NCBI GenBank assembly: GCA_017961625.1
Contig: JAGCWY010000015.1
Location: 1 to 35,701, forward strand
DNA: 35,701 nucleotides
Reading direction: 5' to 3'
Source of the DNA: Ruminococcus sp.
Lineage (GTDB): Bacteria > Bacillota > Clostridia > Oscillospirales > Ruminococcaceae
In this document: one piece after another, positions 24,659-33,396 of the stretch
Numbering within the stretch: position 1 is the stretch's first letter
Layout of the letters: each line of letters begins with the position of its first letter
Position numbers and translations under genes: made by a program
Notes under the pieces: model-generated
Databases searched by the model: none
Told to the model about the DNA's origin: nothing
What the model saw: only the letters and a program-made list of their open reading frames with translations

Positions 24659-24700
24659 GGTCGAAGGCATACTGACGTTTATGTAATTGCTCTGAACTAC
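24659..24700 (+). repeat. Dispersed repeat, copy 1
   Basis: This 42-bp tract aligns without gaps to 33355-33396, sharing the blocks GGTCGAAGG, GACGTTT, TAATTGC and ACTAC at identical spacing (28 bases in four blocks). It lies in the leader region of the D-lactate-type dehydrogenase gene. The inverted partner found at the second copy is not seen here. Confidence 0.5.
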
Positions 24701-24748
24701 GCAAAATGTTATTTATTCATAATGACCTATAACAGGAGGGTGATTACA

Positions 24749-25729
24749 ATGAAAGTCGCTTTTTTCGACACAAAGCCTTATGATACTCCTTCATTCGAGA
24801 AGTTCGGAAAGGAAAACAACATAAAGTTCAAGTTCTACGAGACAAAGCTCAACGAGGATACCGCAGAGCTAGCAAAGGGCTGCGAGGCTGCCTGCGTTTT
24901 CGTTAACGATACAGTCAACGCTGCCGTTATCGATAAGCTCTGCGCTCTCGGAGTAAAGGTGCTCGCGCTACGATGCGCCGGCTATAACAATGTGGATATA
25001 AAGTACGCAAAGGATAAGATAAAAGTAGTCAGCGTTCCTGCTTACTCACCTTATGCTGTCGCAGAACACGCCACAGCCCTGCTGCTGACGTCTATACGCC
25101 GCGTACACAAGGCTTATATCCGTACAAGAGACCATAACTTCTCCCTGAACGGACTTACAGGTTTTGATCTTCACGGAAAAACTGTCGGTGTTGTTGGAAC
25201 AGGTAAGATAGGTCGTATATTCATAAATATTTGCCGAGGCTTCGGCATGAATGTTATCGCTTACGACAAGTTCCCAGCCAAGGACAGCGATATTGAATAT
25301 GTAGAGTTGGACGAACTTTTTAGCCGTAGCGATATCATCTCCTTCCACTGCCCTCTCACAGACGAGACATATCACATGATAGACAGCAAATCGGTAGATA
25401 AGCTGAAAAAGGGCGTTGTTATCATCAATACTTCAAGAGGAGCTCTCATAGACGCAGAGGCTCTCCTCGAAGGAATAAAGGCACGTAAGATAGGTGCTGC
25501 ATGCCTCGATGTATATGAAGAGGAAGCTGACGTTTTCTTCCAGGACTTCTCTGGTCATATCATCGCCGACGACACCCTTGCAAGACTTATCTCCATGCCT
25601 AACGTCATTGTTACTTCACATCAAGCTTTCCTCACGGAAGAGGCTCTCAACAATATCGCAGAGACTACGGTGAATAATATAATTGCCTGCCACAAAGGCG
25701 AGGAATGCTCCAATGAGCTCCATATATGA
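24749..25729 (+). CDS. D-2-hydroxyacid dehydrogenase, D-lactate dehydrogenase type
   Basis: 326 aa from the ATG at 24749, with AGGAGG 9 nt upstream; a longer frame from 24722 would place that site inside the gene. The NAD site GTGKIG (150-155) is followed by an aspartate (AYD, D172) that favours NAD. The catalytic residues are R230 in NTSRG, a glutamate in DVYEEEAD (about 259) and H291 in TSHQAF. The insert FFQDFSGHIIADDTLARL is typical of LdhA-type D-lactate dehydrogenases. It would reduce pyruvate to D-lactate in fermentation. I see no clear Rex operator. The coaBC gene starts 10 bp later, so the two may be co-transcribed. Confidence 0.85.
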   Translation: MKVAFFDTKPYDTPSFEKFGKENNIKFKFYETKLNEDTAELAKGCEAACVFVNDTVNAAVIDKLCALGVKVLALRCAGYNNVDIKYAKDKIKVVSVPAYSPYAVAEHATALLLTSIRRVHKAYIRTRDHNFSLNGLTGFDLHGKTVGVVGTGKIGRIFINICRGFGMNVIAYDKFPAKDSDIEYVELDELFSRSDIISFHCPLTDETYHMIDSKSVDKLKKGVVIINTSRGALIDAEALLEGIKARKIGAACLDVYEEEADVFFQDFSGHIIADDTLARLISMPNVIVTSHQAFLTEEALNNIAETTVNNIIACHKGEECSNELHI

Positions 25730-25739
25730 GGTGACGGAA

Positions 25740-26936
25740 ATGCTTACAGGAAAAACAGTACTTCTCGGAGTTACAGGCTCTATCGCCGTATACAAAATAT
25801 GCAACCTTGCACGTATGCTCACAAAGCTTGGAGCTGACGTACATGTTGCCATGACCCCAAATTCGCTGAACTTCGTTCACCCGCTCACTTTTGAAACTCT
25901 CACACAGAACAAGTGCCTCATAGATACCTTTGACCGCAATTTCGAGTACAGCGTGGAGCACGTTTCCATTGCTAAAAAGGCTGACGTGGCAATGATAGCT
26001 CCAGCTTCCGCAAACGTCATCGGCAAAATAGCAAACGGCATTGCAGACGATATGCTGACTACTACTGTCATGGCTTGTACCTGCAAAAAGATAATAGCTC
26101 CTGCTATGAACCATAATATGTTCCACAACCCTATCGTTCAAGACAATATCGAAAAACTGAAAAAATTTGGATACGAGATAGTGGAGCCTGTCTGCGGTAT
26201 GCTTGCAAACCGTGATATAGGCGACGGAAAGCTTCCCGACGAGGAGACTCTCCTTGAATACATCGTCCGCGAAGCTGCCTTTGAAAAGGACCTTGCAGGA
26301 AAAAAGGTGCTCGTTACTGCAGGTGCTACCCGTGAGAGCATTGACCCGGTCCGCTTCATATCTAACCACTCCAGTGGAAAAATGGGCTTCGCCATTGCAA
26401 GAGCAGCTATGCTGAGAGGTGCAGATGTTACTGTAGTTGCAGCACATACCGACGTTGAGCCGCCTATGTTCGTAAATGTAGTTCCCGTAAAATCTGCTGA
26501 TGATATGTTCAACGCAGTAAAGGAGCGCCTTGTGGATACGGATATAGTTATCAAAGCAGCAGCAGTTGCGGATTATACTCCTGTTACAACCGCTGAAAGT
26601 AAGATAAAGAAGTCCGACGGAGATATGAGCATCCCCCTTAAGCGTACAACTGATATACTCAAATACATCGGCGAGAACCGCCGCGAGGGACAGATAGTCT
26701 GCGGCTTCTCTATGGAGACGGACAATGTTATCGAGAACTCACGGGCAAAGCTTGCCAAGAAAAACTGCGACATGATATGTGCCAACTCCCTCAGGAGCGC
26801 CGGTGCAGGCTTCGGTACCGATACCAACATTATCACCATGATAACCAGGGACGATACAGAGGAAATGGAGCTCATGTCCAAATTTGACGCGGCTAACGTT
26901 ATCCTTTCAAAGCTGCTGGTTTTAAGCAGCAAGTAA
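25740..26936 (+). CDS. coaBC: Bifunctional phosphopantothenoylcysteine decarboxylase / phosphopantothenate-cysteine ligase
   Basis: 398 aa from the ATG at 25740 (family start LTGKTVLLGVTGSIAVYK, with GAGGTG upstream); the frame is open 19 codons earlier inside the dehydrogenase gene. The N-terminal CoaC flavoprotein domain (about 1-180) shows GVTGSIAVYK, the catalytic histidine in SVEHVSIAKKADV, PAMNHNMFHN and the cysteine in VCGMLANRDIGDG. The C-terminal CoaB domain (about 185-398) opens with VLVTAGATRESIDPVRFISN and contains AAAVADYTP. Together they make 4'-phosphopantetheine for coenzyme A. The gene ends before a bidirectional terminator. Confidence 0.95.
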   Translation: MLTGKTVLLGVTGSIAVYKICNLARMLTKLGADVHVAMTPNSLNFVHPLTFETLTQNKCLIDTFDRNFEYSVEHVSIAKKADVAMIAPASANVIGKIANGIADDMLTTTVMACTCKKIIAPAMNHNMFHNPIVQDNIEKLKKFGYEIVEPVCGMLANRDIGDGKLPDEETLLEYIVREAAFEKDLAGKKVLVTAGATRESIDPVRFISNHSSGKMGFAIARAAMLRGADVTVVAAHTDVEPPMFVNVVPVKSADDMFNAVKERLVDTDIVIKAAAVADYTPVTTAESKIKKSDGDMSIPLKRTTDILKYIGENRREGQIVCGFSMETDNVIENSRAKLAKKNCDMICANSLRSAGAGFGTDTNIITMITRDDTEEMELMSKFDAANVILSKLLVLSSK

Positions 26937-27084
26937 AGCTGAATCGTACGTTCCAGTAAAAGCTCCTTTTATAAGATGGATGAGAAAGGCATGAAACTAA
27001 ATGGGGAACCATTGAATATTGAAAAACAATTTTCAGTTTCTCCGTTATGCACTCATATGAACATTTGTTGCGAGAACATATAAT

Positions 27085-27119
27085 AAAAAAGACCTCCGTA
27101 TCATTGAATGGAGGTCTTT
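27085..27119. terminator. Bidirectional terminator between coaBC and the acidic repeat protein
   Basis: AAAGACCTCC pairs with GGAGGTCTTT around a 12-nt loop, with an A-run on the left and Ts on the right, between convergent genes. Confidence 0.75.
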
Positions 27120-27128
27120 ATTATTACT

Positions 27129-29159
27129 TTATGATGCCTTTGATGAAGACTCTGATGTAAACTCTTCCATCAACTTCATCCAGTCATTGAACTGTTCCTC
27201 TGTCATATAGTCCTTATAGTCTTCATACTTGTACTCGCTCGGGTCAAAGGTCCACTCGTAGTCCTCATCATCCCACTCGTAGTCCTCGTCATCCCAGTCA
27301 AAATCTTCATCGTCCCAGTCAAAATCTTCATCGTCCCAGTCGTAATCTTCATCGTCCCAGTCGTAATCCTCGTCGTCCCAGTCATAGCCACTGAGCTGTT
27401 CCTTACGTCTGTTGTAGCCATCGACGAAGCTGTCGGCTGCTTCACGGGCTGACTCCTCCTTGAAGCCGATGTCCTCAAGTGTAAGCTTTATAAATGCCTT
27501 GAGGTCCTTTTCGTTGATATAATCCTCTATTTCAACATCTTCTATTTCGGTCGCCTTGACAACAAATGCGCCACCATTGTCGGGGATATCAAAGTCTGCA
27601 CCGAAATCAAGTGCATAGTCAATCAATAATCTACCATAGTCGGTATCATCTATACATATATTGTAAGAAATAGTCTCCCTCTTGCCATCTGTGCTACATG
27701 ATATATTTACAGGTATTTCAAAGTCAGGTACTTCAAGCGAGAAGTCGCCGTTGAAGTACATCTTGTCCTCGTCCTTGAGCTCTACGCCGCTGAAATTGAG
27801 AACTGCGGTCTTTGCAATGTTGCCTGATACGTATTTCTCTTCTTCCTCGTCATAGTGATAATCGTAGTCGGTGTAGAAAAGCTTGATGTCGCCACTGTAT
27901 ACCTTCTTGTCCTCAATAGCACTAAACTGTACGCGAAAATCATCATCTTCGTCATCGGTGGACATAACGAACTCGCCTCTGATATTGTCACCGTCCTTGC
28001 CGAATATCGCTGTAACAGACACTTCATCATCTTCGTCTGTCACACGGAAGCCGCGGATAGTGCCGGAAGGGTCAATATATGTATCTATAACAGCAAATAT
28101 CTCGCCGTCGTAATCATTTTCTTCAAGATCCTCCTCGATATCCTCAATCTCATCGTCGATCATTTCCCTGAACTCGGCTTCGCTGTCAAACTCTCCGAGC
28201 TTGTCAACAAATATCCTTCTGAGGACCTCGTCCTCTCTTGCTTCTTTCAGGAACTCCAAACCGAGCTTGTCCATATCCTTTTCGGTAAGAGAAACTGTAG
28301 CTACGGTATACTTTACCTGTATATCACACACGTCCAGCTGCTCGCTCTTCTCTATTTTTACACTGTCAACAAAATTGCCCCATACCCCGGCATATCTGTT
28401 TACTGCATCCTCCAGTTCCTCAGGAGTGATAAAGGAAGCAGGATCCTCAAGAGCAGCCTTGTAAGTGTCAAATATATTAGTTCTTCTGCTGTATGAACTG
28501 TACTCATCCTCCAGCTCGTCCATATTCACGTTTAGGCATACCCACTGATCCTTGAGCTCGGGTATACGGAAGAAATACTCCATAGCATCTGCATCTAAGG
28601 CAATATCTATACCTAAAATGTGCTTGCTGTCCATTTCAAAGCTAGCACTAGAAGCGGAGTTTCCCTTTTTCGTCTTTCCGTTGACAGTGGCCGAATACCT
28701 GTCGGTATTTTTAATGATATCCAGCAACTGCTCCAATTCGTCGCTTTTTCTGCCGTCAAGCTCTTCAGCAGCGATATCCTTTGCCTCCTGAGAAGGCTCA
28801 TAGGAAAAGGTTACATCTATCGACTGTCCTTTTTGGTACTGTTCAAGGCGCTCTTTATAGTATTCGCTGACAGTTTCGCCTATGGTTTTGGAATTCTTTT
28901 CAGTTACCCATGCGTAATAATTCTCGGGTTTACTCAGACGGAGCTTTACCTGATTCTTTACAGTATCCGATGCTGCGTAGGCAGTTACTGATCCGCCTGC
29001 GATAACTGCTGCCGATATACCCCCTATCAGAGCAGCCTTTTTGCCCCTGCCGCTTTTCGTGACATTGTCAACGCCTGTAACGGTGGTATCATAGCCGCCG
29101 GAGAACTGATTGTCGAACTGAACGTTATTCATTTCGTTGTTGTTTCCGTTTTCAAACAT
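27129..29159 (-). CDS. Membrane-anchored acidic protein with WDDED heptad repeats
   Basis: 676 aa from the ATG at 29159, which follows GGAGGG; the frame opens five codons earlier. A short Asn-rich cytoplasmic N-terminus and basic patch (SGRGKK) precede one membrane segment (about 41-63, AALIGGISAAVIAGGSVTAYA). The outer region is rich in Asp and Glu. Near the C-terminus (about 590-635), seven copies of a heptad of type YDWDDED run in tandem. I recognise no enzymatic motif. The acidic repeats suggest calcium or cation binding at the cell surface, as an inference. It has its own promoter and terminator. Confidence 0.7.
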   Translation of the reverse strand: MFENGNNNEMNNVQFDNQFSGGYDTTVTGVDNVTKSGRGKKAALIGGISAAVIAGGSVTAYAASDTVKNQVKLRLSKPENYYAWVTEKNSKTIGETVSEYYKERLEQYQKGQSIDVTFSYEPSQEAKDIAAEELDGRKSDELEQLLDIIKNTDRYSATVNGKTKKGNSASSASFEMDSKHILGIDIALDADAMEYFFRIPELKDQWVCLNVNMDELEDEYSSYSRRTNIFDTYKAALEDPASFITPEELEDAVNRYAGVWGNFVDSVKIEKSEQLDVCDIQVKYTVATVSLTEKDMDKLGLEFLKEAREDEVLRRIFVDKLGEFDSEAEFREMIDDEIEDIEEDLEENDYDGEIFAVIDTYIDPSGTIRGFRVTDEDDEVSVTAIFGKDGDNIRGEFVMSTDDEDDDFRVQFSAIEDKKVYSGDIKLFYTDYDYHYDEEEEKYVSGNIAKTAVLNFSGVELKDEDKMYFNGDFSLEVPDFEIPVNISCSTDGKRETISYNICIDDTDYGRLLIDYALDFGADFDIPDNGGAFVVKATEIEDVEIEDYINEKDLKAFIKLTLEDIGFKEESAREAADSFVDGYNRRKEQLSGYDWDDEDYDWDDEDYDWDDEDFDWDDEDFDWDDEDYEWDDEDYEWTFDPSEYKYEDYKDYMTEEQFNDWMKLMEEFTSESSSKAS
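27251..27386 (-). repeat. 21-bp tandem repeat encoding the WDDED heptads
   Basis: About 6.5 units of 21 bp, in frame. Neighbouring units differ mainly at third codon positions and by Y/F and D/E exchanges, so some units are nearly identical (two adjacent ones at 27293-27334 read the same). Confidence 0.85.
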
Positions 29160-29211
29160 AGTAATTCCCTCCATAATGTTATATCACTCGGAGCCAGCGC
29201 TCCTTATGACA

Positions 29212-29240
29212 ATAATATCACAATCATTTTTAAAAGTCAA
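29212..29240 (-). promoter_or_regulatory. Sigma-A promoter of the acidic repeat protein
   Basis: On the minus strand TTGACT (29240-29235), a 17-bp spacer and TATTAT (29217-29212). Confidence 0.65.
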
Positions 29241-29376
29241 TATTTACGAATATTTGTTTTCACGCTGTAACAAATAATTTTGATTTTGTTCACAATTAAA
29301 CCGTATATCTTAAAAAAACATGGCAATACTATTTACGATCCGATGCGGATCCAATAATCAGAACGGAGATATTATC

Positions 29377-29559
29377 ATGGACGAACAGAAGAAAAATAAA
29401 AGCATAAAATGTGATGTTGCTCAGTGCCGCCACAACCTTGTGTCGGAGCACTACTGCACTCTCGACTGTATATCTGTAGGAACCCACGAGGAGGACCCCA
29501 CTGTTCCTGAATGTACAGACTGCAACTCCTTTGTAGTCCGTTCGAGCTGCTGCGGCTAA
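29377..29559 (+). CDS. DUF1540 small cysteine-rich protein
   Basis: 60 aa from the ATG at 29377 with GGAG 8-9 nt upstream; an open frame to 29320 lacks a ribosome site. The pattern C-x4-C (CDVAQC), then CTLDCISVGT, then C-x2-C (CTDC) and a Cys-Cys pair near the end fits DUF1540, a small likely metal-binding domain common in Clostridia. The function is unknown. A weak promoter-like pair (TTGATT 29280-29285, TATATC 29304-29309) precedes it. It converges on a ferredoxin gene and shares its terminator. Confidence 0.75.
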   Translation: MDEQKKNKSIKCDVAQCRHNLVSEHYCTLDCISVGTHEEDPTVPECTDCNSFVVRSSCCG

Positions 29560-29560
29560 G

Positions 29561-29612
29561 AGGAAAAAAATAAGCAGTTCCCTCTGTGGAACTGCTTATC
29601 GTCCTTTTTTTT
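29561..29612. terminator. Bidirectional terminator between DUF1540 gene and ferredoxin
   Basis: A 12-bp perfect stem (29570-29581 with 29588-29599) and a 6-nt loop, with an A-run at 29563-29569 and a T-run at 29605-29612. Confidence 0.85.
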
Positions 29613-29614
29613 GA

Positions 29615-29785
29615 TTACTCAGCGTTGGGAGCTCCAACAGGACATACACCTGCACAAGCGCCGCACTCTACGCAAGCGTCTGCGTCGATAGCGTACTTGC
29701 CGTCGCCCTCAGAGATAGCGCCTACAGGGCACTCTGCTGCACAAGCGCCGCAGCTTACACAATCGTCAGAAATAATATATGCCAT
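29615..29785 (-). CDS. 2[4Fe-4S] ferredoxin
   Basis: 56 aa, the typical clostridial ferredoxin size. Two cluster motifs are intact: CVSCGACAAECP and CVECGACAGVCP, each CxxCxxCxxxCP. It carries low-potential electrons between fermentation enzymes such as pyruvate:ferredoxin oxidoreductase and hydrogenase. GGAGG lies 9 nt before the ATG. It has a promoter-like pair upstream and a shared bidirectional terminator. Confidence 0.95.
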   Translation of the reverse strand: MAYIISDDCVSCGACAAECPVGAISEGDGKYAIDADACVECGACAGVCPVGAPNAE

Positions 29786-29833
29786 ATACATACACCTCCG
29801 TATTATTCGGGAGCCTGCGCTCCTCGTATTTTC

Positions 29834-29861
29834 ATTTTAACATATCTGAGTAAAAAATCAA
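29834..29861 (-). promoter_or_regulatory. Promoter of the ferredoxin gene
   Basis: On the minus strand TTGATT (29861-29856), a 16-bp spacer and TAAAAT (29839-29834), about 49 bp before the start codon. Confidence 0.6.
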
Positions 29862-29915
29862 TACTTTTTTGTTAGTCGAAGCTTACATTATTGATTAAAA
29901 TGCCTGTATTACGCC

Positions 29916-29948
29916 AAAAACAGCCTGAGAGTCAAGCTCTCAGGCTGT
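29916..29948 (-). terminator. Terminator of the M6 peptidase / O-antigen-ligase operon
   Basis: A 12-bp perfect stem (29948-29937 with 29931-29920), a 5-nt loop and a minus-strand T-run. Confidence 0.85.
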
Positions 29949-29955
29949 AATTTAA

Positions 29956-31527
29956 TCATTTTTTCTTCTTTGACCTGCTTCCGCCTTTTTTACCGGTATT
30001 TATAGGCTTTTTCTCAGTCTTCTCCGGCTCCGTACTTTCTTCTCCGGTATTTTTATTACTGGTATTTCCGGCTGTCGATATGACGTCGTTTTCAAACTCC
30101 GCGCATGAGGCACCTGCCACTGCCCAGAATACCGGAGCATAAACTATATTGCTGCATCCGATGAAGAAAAGGAGAACTCCGACCAAGGTCATCGCAAACA
30201 GCATCGGCATCTCAACATACTTCTTCTTTCGCACTGCCTTCGAACCTATCACGAGCACTGGTGCAAGTATCATTATAAAGGCTATAAGCGAAGGTATTCC
30301 TCGTGTAGCCGCAATATACAGGTACTCGTTATACACCTTGTCGAAGACCATCCTGTTTTTGGGATCGCGTATCATATCAACGACATCAGCAAAGCCTGCT
30401 GCCGATTTTAGTTGAGGATAGGCAAGTTGCTCGGGACCTGTTCCCACCAACTTGTTGTCGCCTATTATATTCATTGTCTTATCAATGGTATACCAGTAGA
30501 ATGTAGAAGTATCGTCAATATCAAGGACAGACTCATCAACAGGTCCAGAAGCTCCTGTTCTCATATATCCGTCTGCATACCATGCTATCCTTCCGTCATA
30601 CAGTTTGTAGGAATCTGTAGTTTTGACAACTCCGGTGTTTATAAGACATACTGCAAGACCTGCAAATGCAGCCGCAACAGGCAGGCATATAAGACGAAGC
30701 TTAGGAGCTTTCTGTCTAAATACTGCAGTGGTTGCTGCTATAAGTGCAAAGAATGCTCCGCATAAGCCAAGAAGCGAATATGTAAACATCATTACGAATG
30801 AAAACAATGCAGCCACAGCAAGATATATAATCCTGCTCTTTTTGCTGTCAGAGTTTACAAAGGCTATGAGTGCAGCCGTCAATGAAAGCGTCAACAACAT
30901 CGCTAAAAACAGCGGAGACATGGAAAGTCCAGAAGCTGCATTCAGGAAGATATGATCTCCGCCCTTCCAGCCAACATAATCATAATGTGTGAGCTTCGCT
31001 GCAAATATCTGTATCAGGGATATGATACTGTTCAGAACTCCTACGGCTATTACGCCCTTAATCACGCGTTTAACAGCGCTCCTGCGCTTGAGGGTTATGG
31101 CAGTTATAAAGAAACAGCCATAGAAGGCAATTGCAAGAAGTCCCTCACATCTTTCAGTAAAGCCGTAAAAGCCTACTCCTAAATCATATCCATTGATAAG
31201 CGAGATTATTCCCCATGCTGTCATTGCCCCGAAAGCACATACAGGAAGCATTGCTGCTTTGGGAATATACTTCTTCATGATGGCAATAATGGCAAGTATC
31301 ATATTAATAACACCTGCCACTGCAAGTCCACCGGCAGTCATGGCATACGAGAATTTATAATCGTTTGCCTCCGGAAAAATGGTGAACAGCGGCATCAGGA
31401 ATATTCCTATAACAAGTCCCCATGAAGCAAGCCTTGAATACTGCTCCTCAGTCATGTTAAGAATAAAATTAGACTTCTCTGTTGTGTGAAAAATGGTTTT
31501 AGGGTCTTTCTTTATCGTTTTTGCCAT
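29956..31527 (-). CDS. O-antigen ligase-like polytopic membrane protein
   Basis: 523 aa with roughly ten to eleven hydrophobic segments between about 33 and 480 and a large outside loop (about 310-400). The loop ends in YNEYLYIAATRGIPSLIAF, close to the (H/Y)NEYL...GIPGL motif of the Wzy/WaaL O-antigen ligase superfamily. Such proteins join or polymerise surface glycans; substrate cannot be told here. The C-terminus is a highly basic Lys/Gly/Ser tail. It lies 33 bp after the M6-like peptidase gene with AGGAAGGA as ribosome site and no promoter of its own seen, so the pair is likely one transcript. Confidence 0.75.
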   Translation of the reverse strand: MAKTIKKDPKTIFHTTEKSNFILNMTEEQYSRLASWGLVIGIFLMPLFTIFPEANDYKFSYAMTAGGLAVAGVINMILAIIAIMKKYIPKAAMLPVCAFGAMTAWGIISLINGYDLGVGFYGFTERCEGLLAIAFYGCFFITAITLKRRSAVKRVIKGVIAVGVLNSIISLIQIFAAKLTHYDYVGWKGGDHIFLNAASGLSMSPLFLAMLLTLSLTAALIAFVNSDSKKSRIIYLAVAALFSFVMMFTYSLLGLCGAFFALIAATTAVFRQKAPKLRLICLPVAAAFAGLAVCLINTGVVKTTDSYKLYDGRIAWYADGYMRTGASGPVDESVLDIDDTSTFYWYTIDKTMNIIGDNKLVGTGPEQLAYPQLKSAAGFADVVDMIRDPKNRMVFDKVYNEYLYIAATRGIPSLIAFIMILAPVLVIGSKAVRKKKYVEMPMLFAMTLVGVLLFFIGCSNIVYAPVFWAVAGASCAEFENDVISTAGNTSNKNTGEESTEPEKTEKKPINTGKKGGSRSKKKK

Positions 31528-31560
31528 TGGTGTTTATTCCTTCCTGCATTATGCTTTGTA

Positions 31561-33249
31561 TCACTTCTTTGTTACCGTAACGGTAAATGTATTATTATCA
31601 TTCTCTCTTATCATCACTACCACGCCAGGGTCTATTGTCTCATAGCCGTCATCGTCATACCATGCGAAGCCGGGATACTTATTCGACACCAGATAGCCGT
31701 CCTTGAAAAAATTGTCCTTGTCTCCGTCGTTGACAAGTCTTACAAAGCGGCGTCCCTCATTATTGTTTGTATTCTCGTCGTTTCCGCTCTCATACTTAAA
31801 GAAGGAGCCCCAATAAGTTCCGTACACAGACGCTTCAACGTGCTTTACGCTTATACCGCTTCCGACAGGACGCCAGAAAAAGCGTTCCGCTATCTTGCTA
31901 TTGTTCGCATCAAGGGTAAGGTACTCTAGCACGAAGAACTCTGTCTTATAGCTTCCATCAAAGTGCTTGCGTGGTATGATAAGACAGTTACCTTCATCGG
32001 ACTGTCCGTTTGTGAGTATAAAGCTCTGCTCTCCCTTGGTCTCGTCGTATATCAGCACCTGATCCTCTCTCAGCCAACCCAGCATCAGCTTTGACACGGC
32101 AGAGTAATCCGAATAAGCCTCATCCATAAGATCATATCCAGCAGAGCCGTGCAACCCCTCACAATCTTCGCCGGTGTAGGGATAGTAATCAGGAAGTCCC
32201 ATACAGTGTCCCATTTCATGGGCAAAGGTGGATACAAAGCCGTCATAGTTATCAAACTGTTCTATAACAGCGTCTCCTGTTATAATATGTCCAGGCTTGA
32301 CGCCGTCAGGAGCGAGCATGACTTCACCTGAGTACTCGCCTGCGCAGGGCCACCATTCATCAGTGTCGTCGGTATCCGGCACACAAAAGAGCATGATGTC
32401 TATAACGCCATCGCCGTCTGAGTCATATTTGCTGAAATCCACTTCCTTATCCATGCTCCTTATGACTTCCGTAGTGAATTTGGATTTGAACACATCTCCG
32501 TGATACTGCTCGACATTTTCTTTGCAGGTATACCTGTAAGCCTGTCCGCTGAGGCTGAGAGCTCCCTTTGAAGCTCTAGAACAGAAGGCGGTGAGGCTTT
32601 CGAATGGATAGGCTGAAGACTTCTCGTTCTCCTCTCCGAAGGCAATACTTTCTACCGTCTCCATAGAAGGTTCATACTCGAATTTGCAGTCGGGGAAGTC
32701 TACATAGAATATCAGCATATTGACTTCACCCTGCGACGGCATACTGCCATACATATTTTTTAGTGGAGGAGTAATGAAATCATTTTGAGGCGCAGTAGTA
32801 TTGGTGATAGTAGTTGTGTTAGTAGTTGTAGTGGAAGTGGTCGTTTCATCCTCCCAGCAGAGTATCTGTCCCAGCGGAATGTCAGATATCACTGTCTTGC
32901 GCAGATAAACAAAATCAAACACCTCTACCGAGCCGTTCTGATCCATATCTGCCTTCTGTATCTTGGTTTCTCCGGCTCTCAAAGGAGTATCGGTCTTCCC
33001 GTCGAGCCTGATAGTGTATCTTGTGCCCTCGGTAAGGGTAAAGACGGCGGTATCGCCAAGTACCTCAGTACCGTGGAGGTGCTTTGACAGCACCACAAGG
33101 TCGGCGACATTCACCATGCCGTCACTGTTAAGGTCGCCCATGATACCAGTCTGCGTCCATGAAGCCCCAGCAGTCACAGGCACTGAAAAAGCGGCAATCA
33201 AGAGCGAAGCCACAGCCGAAGCAAATATCCCCCATATTTTTTTACTCAT
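31561..33249 (-). CDS. Secreted M6-like metallopeptidase with N-terminal dockerin
   Basis: 562 aa. The signal peptide (about 1-30) is followed by a dockerin-like module with calcium loops GDLNSDGMVNVADL (38-51) and ADMDQNGSVEVFDF (100-113), separated by an unusual 48-residue insert, then a Thr/Asn linker (about 134-155). The peptidase domain carries HEMGHCMGLPD (344-354; two zinc histidines, catalytic E345, then the third ligand region) and a YDLMD Met-turn (372-376), as in M6 immune-inhibitor-A-like peptidases. A further calcium-type loop DSDGDGVID lies at 276-284. Dockerin-borne proteases in cellulosomes may process or regulate components. The N-terminal dockerin position is uncommon. Confidence 0.85.
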   Translation of the reverse strand: MSKKIWGIFASAVASLLIAAFSVPVTAGASWTQTGIMGDLNSDGMVNVADLVVLSKHLHGTEVLGDTAVFTLTEGTRYTIRLDGKTDTPLRAGETKIQKADMDQNGSVEVFDFVYLRKTVISDIPLGQILCWEDETTTSTTTTNTTTITNTTAPQNDFITPPLKNMYGSMPSQGEVNMLIFYVDFPDCKFEYEPSMETVESIAFGEENEKSSAYPFESLTAFCSRASKGALSLSGQAYRYTCKENVEQYHGDVFKSKFTTEVIRSMDKEVDFSKYDSDGDGVIDIMLFCVPDTDDTDEWWPCAGEYSGEVMLAPDGVKPGHIITGDAVIEQFDNYDGFVSTFAHEMGHCMGLPDYYPYTGEDCEGLHGSAGYDLMDEAYSDYSAVSKLMLGWLREDQVLIYDETKGEQSFILTNGQSDEGNCLIIPRKHFDGSYKTEFFVLEYLTLDANNSKIAERFFWRPVGSGISVKHVEASVYGTYWGSFFKYESGNDENTNNNEGRRFVRLVNDGDKDNFFKDGYLVSNKYPGFAWYDDDGYETIDPGVVVMIRENDNNTFTVTVTKK

Positions 33250-33354
33250 TTTACAACCCCCTCTATATACATAACATCTATATCCATTTCATTCTGAAGG
33301 CATGGGGAAACTCCCCAGGTCTGCACAGTGAAATAATAATATACTTTTTTTAGC

Positions 33355-33396
33355 GGTCGAAGGGTGGCGGACGTTTGTTTAATTGCCCCACACTAC
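33355..33396 (+). repeat. Dispersed repeat, copy 2
   Basis: This tract aligns without gaps to 24659-24700, sharing GGTCGAAGG, GACGTTT, TAATTGC and ACTAC at the same spacing. Its right half is the left arm of the larger inverted repeat at 33369-33488. Confidence 0.5.

Noticed and set aside
24700..24740. Rex-type redox operator upstream of the D-lactate-type dehydrogenase
   Set aside because: The stretch TGTTATTTATTCATAA only loosely resembles TTGTTAA-N4-TTAACAA and is not symmetrical enough.
25665..26447. 260-codon minus-strand open frame opposite coaBC
   Set aside because: It lies fully antisense to a well-supported enzyme, has no promoter or ribosome site, and shows no domain.
26976..27083. 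35-codon plus-strand ORF after coaBC
   Set aside because: No ribosome site precedes the ATG and the text shows no conserved feature; it probably lies in the coaBC 3' region.
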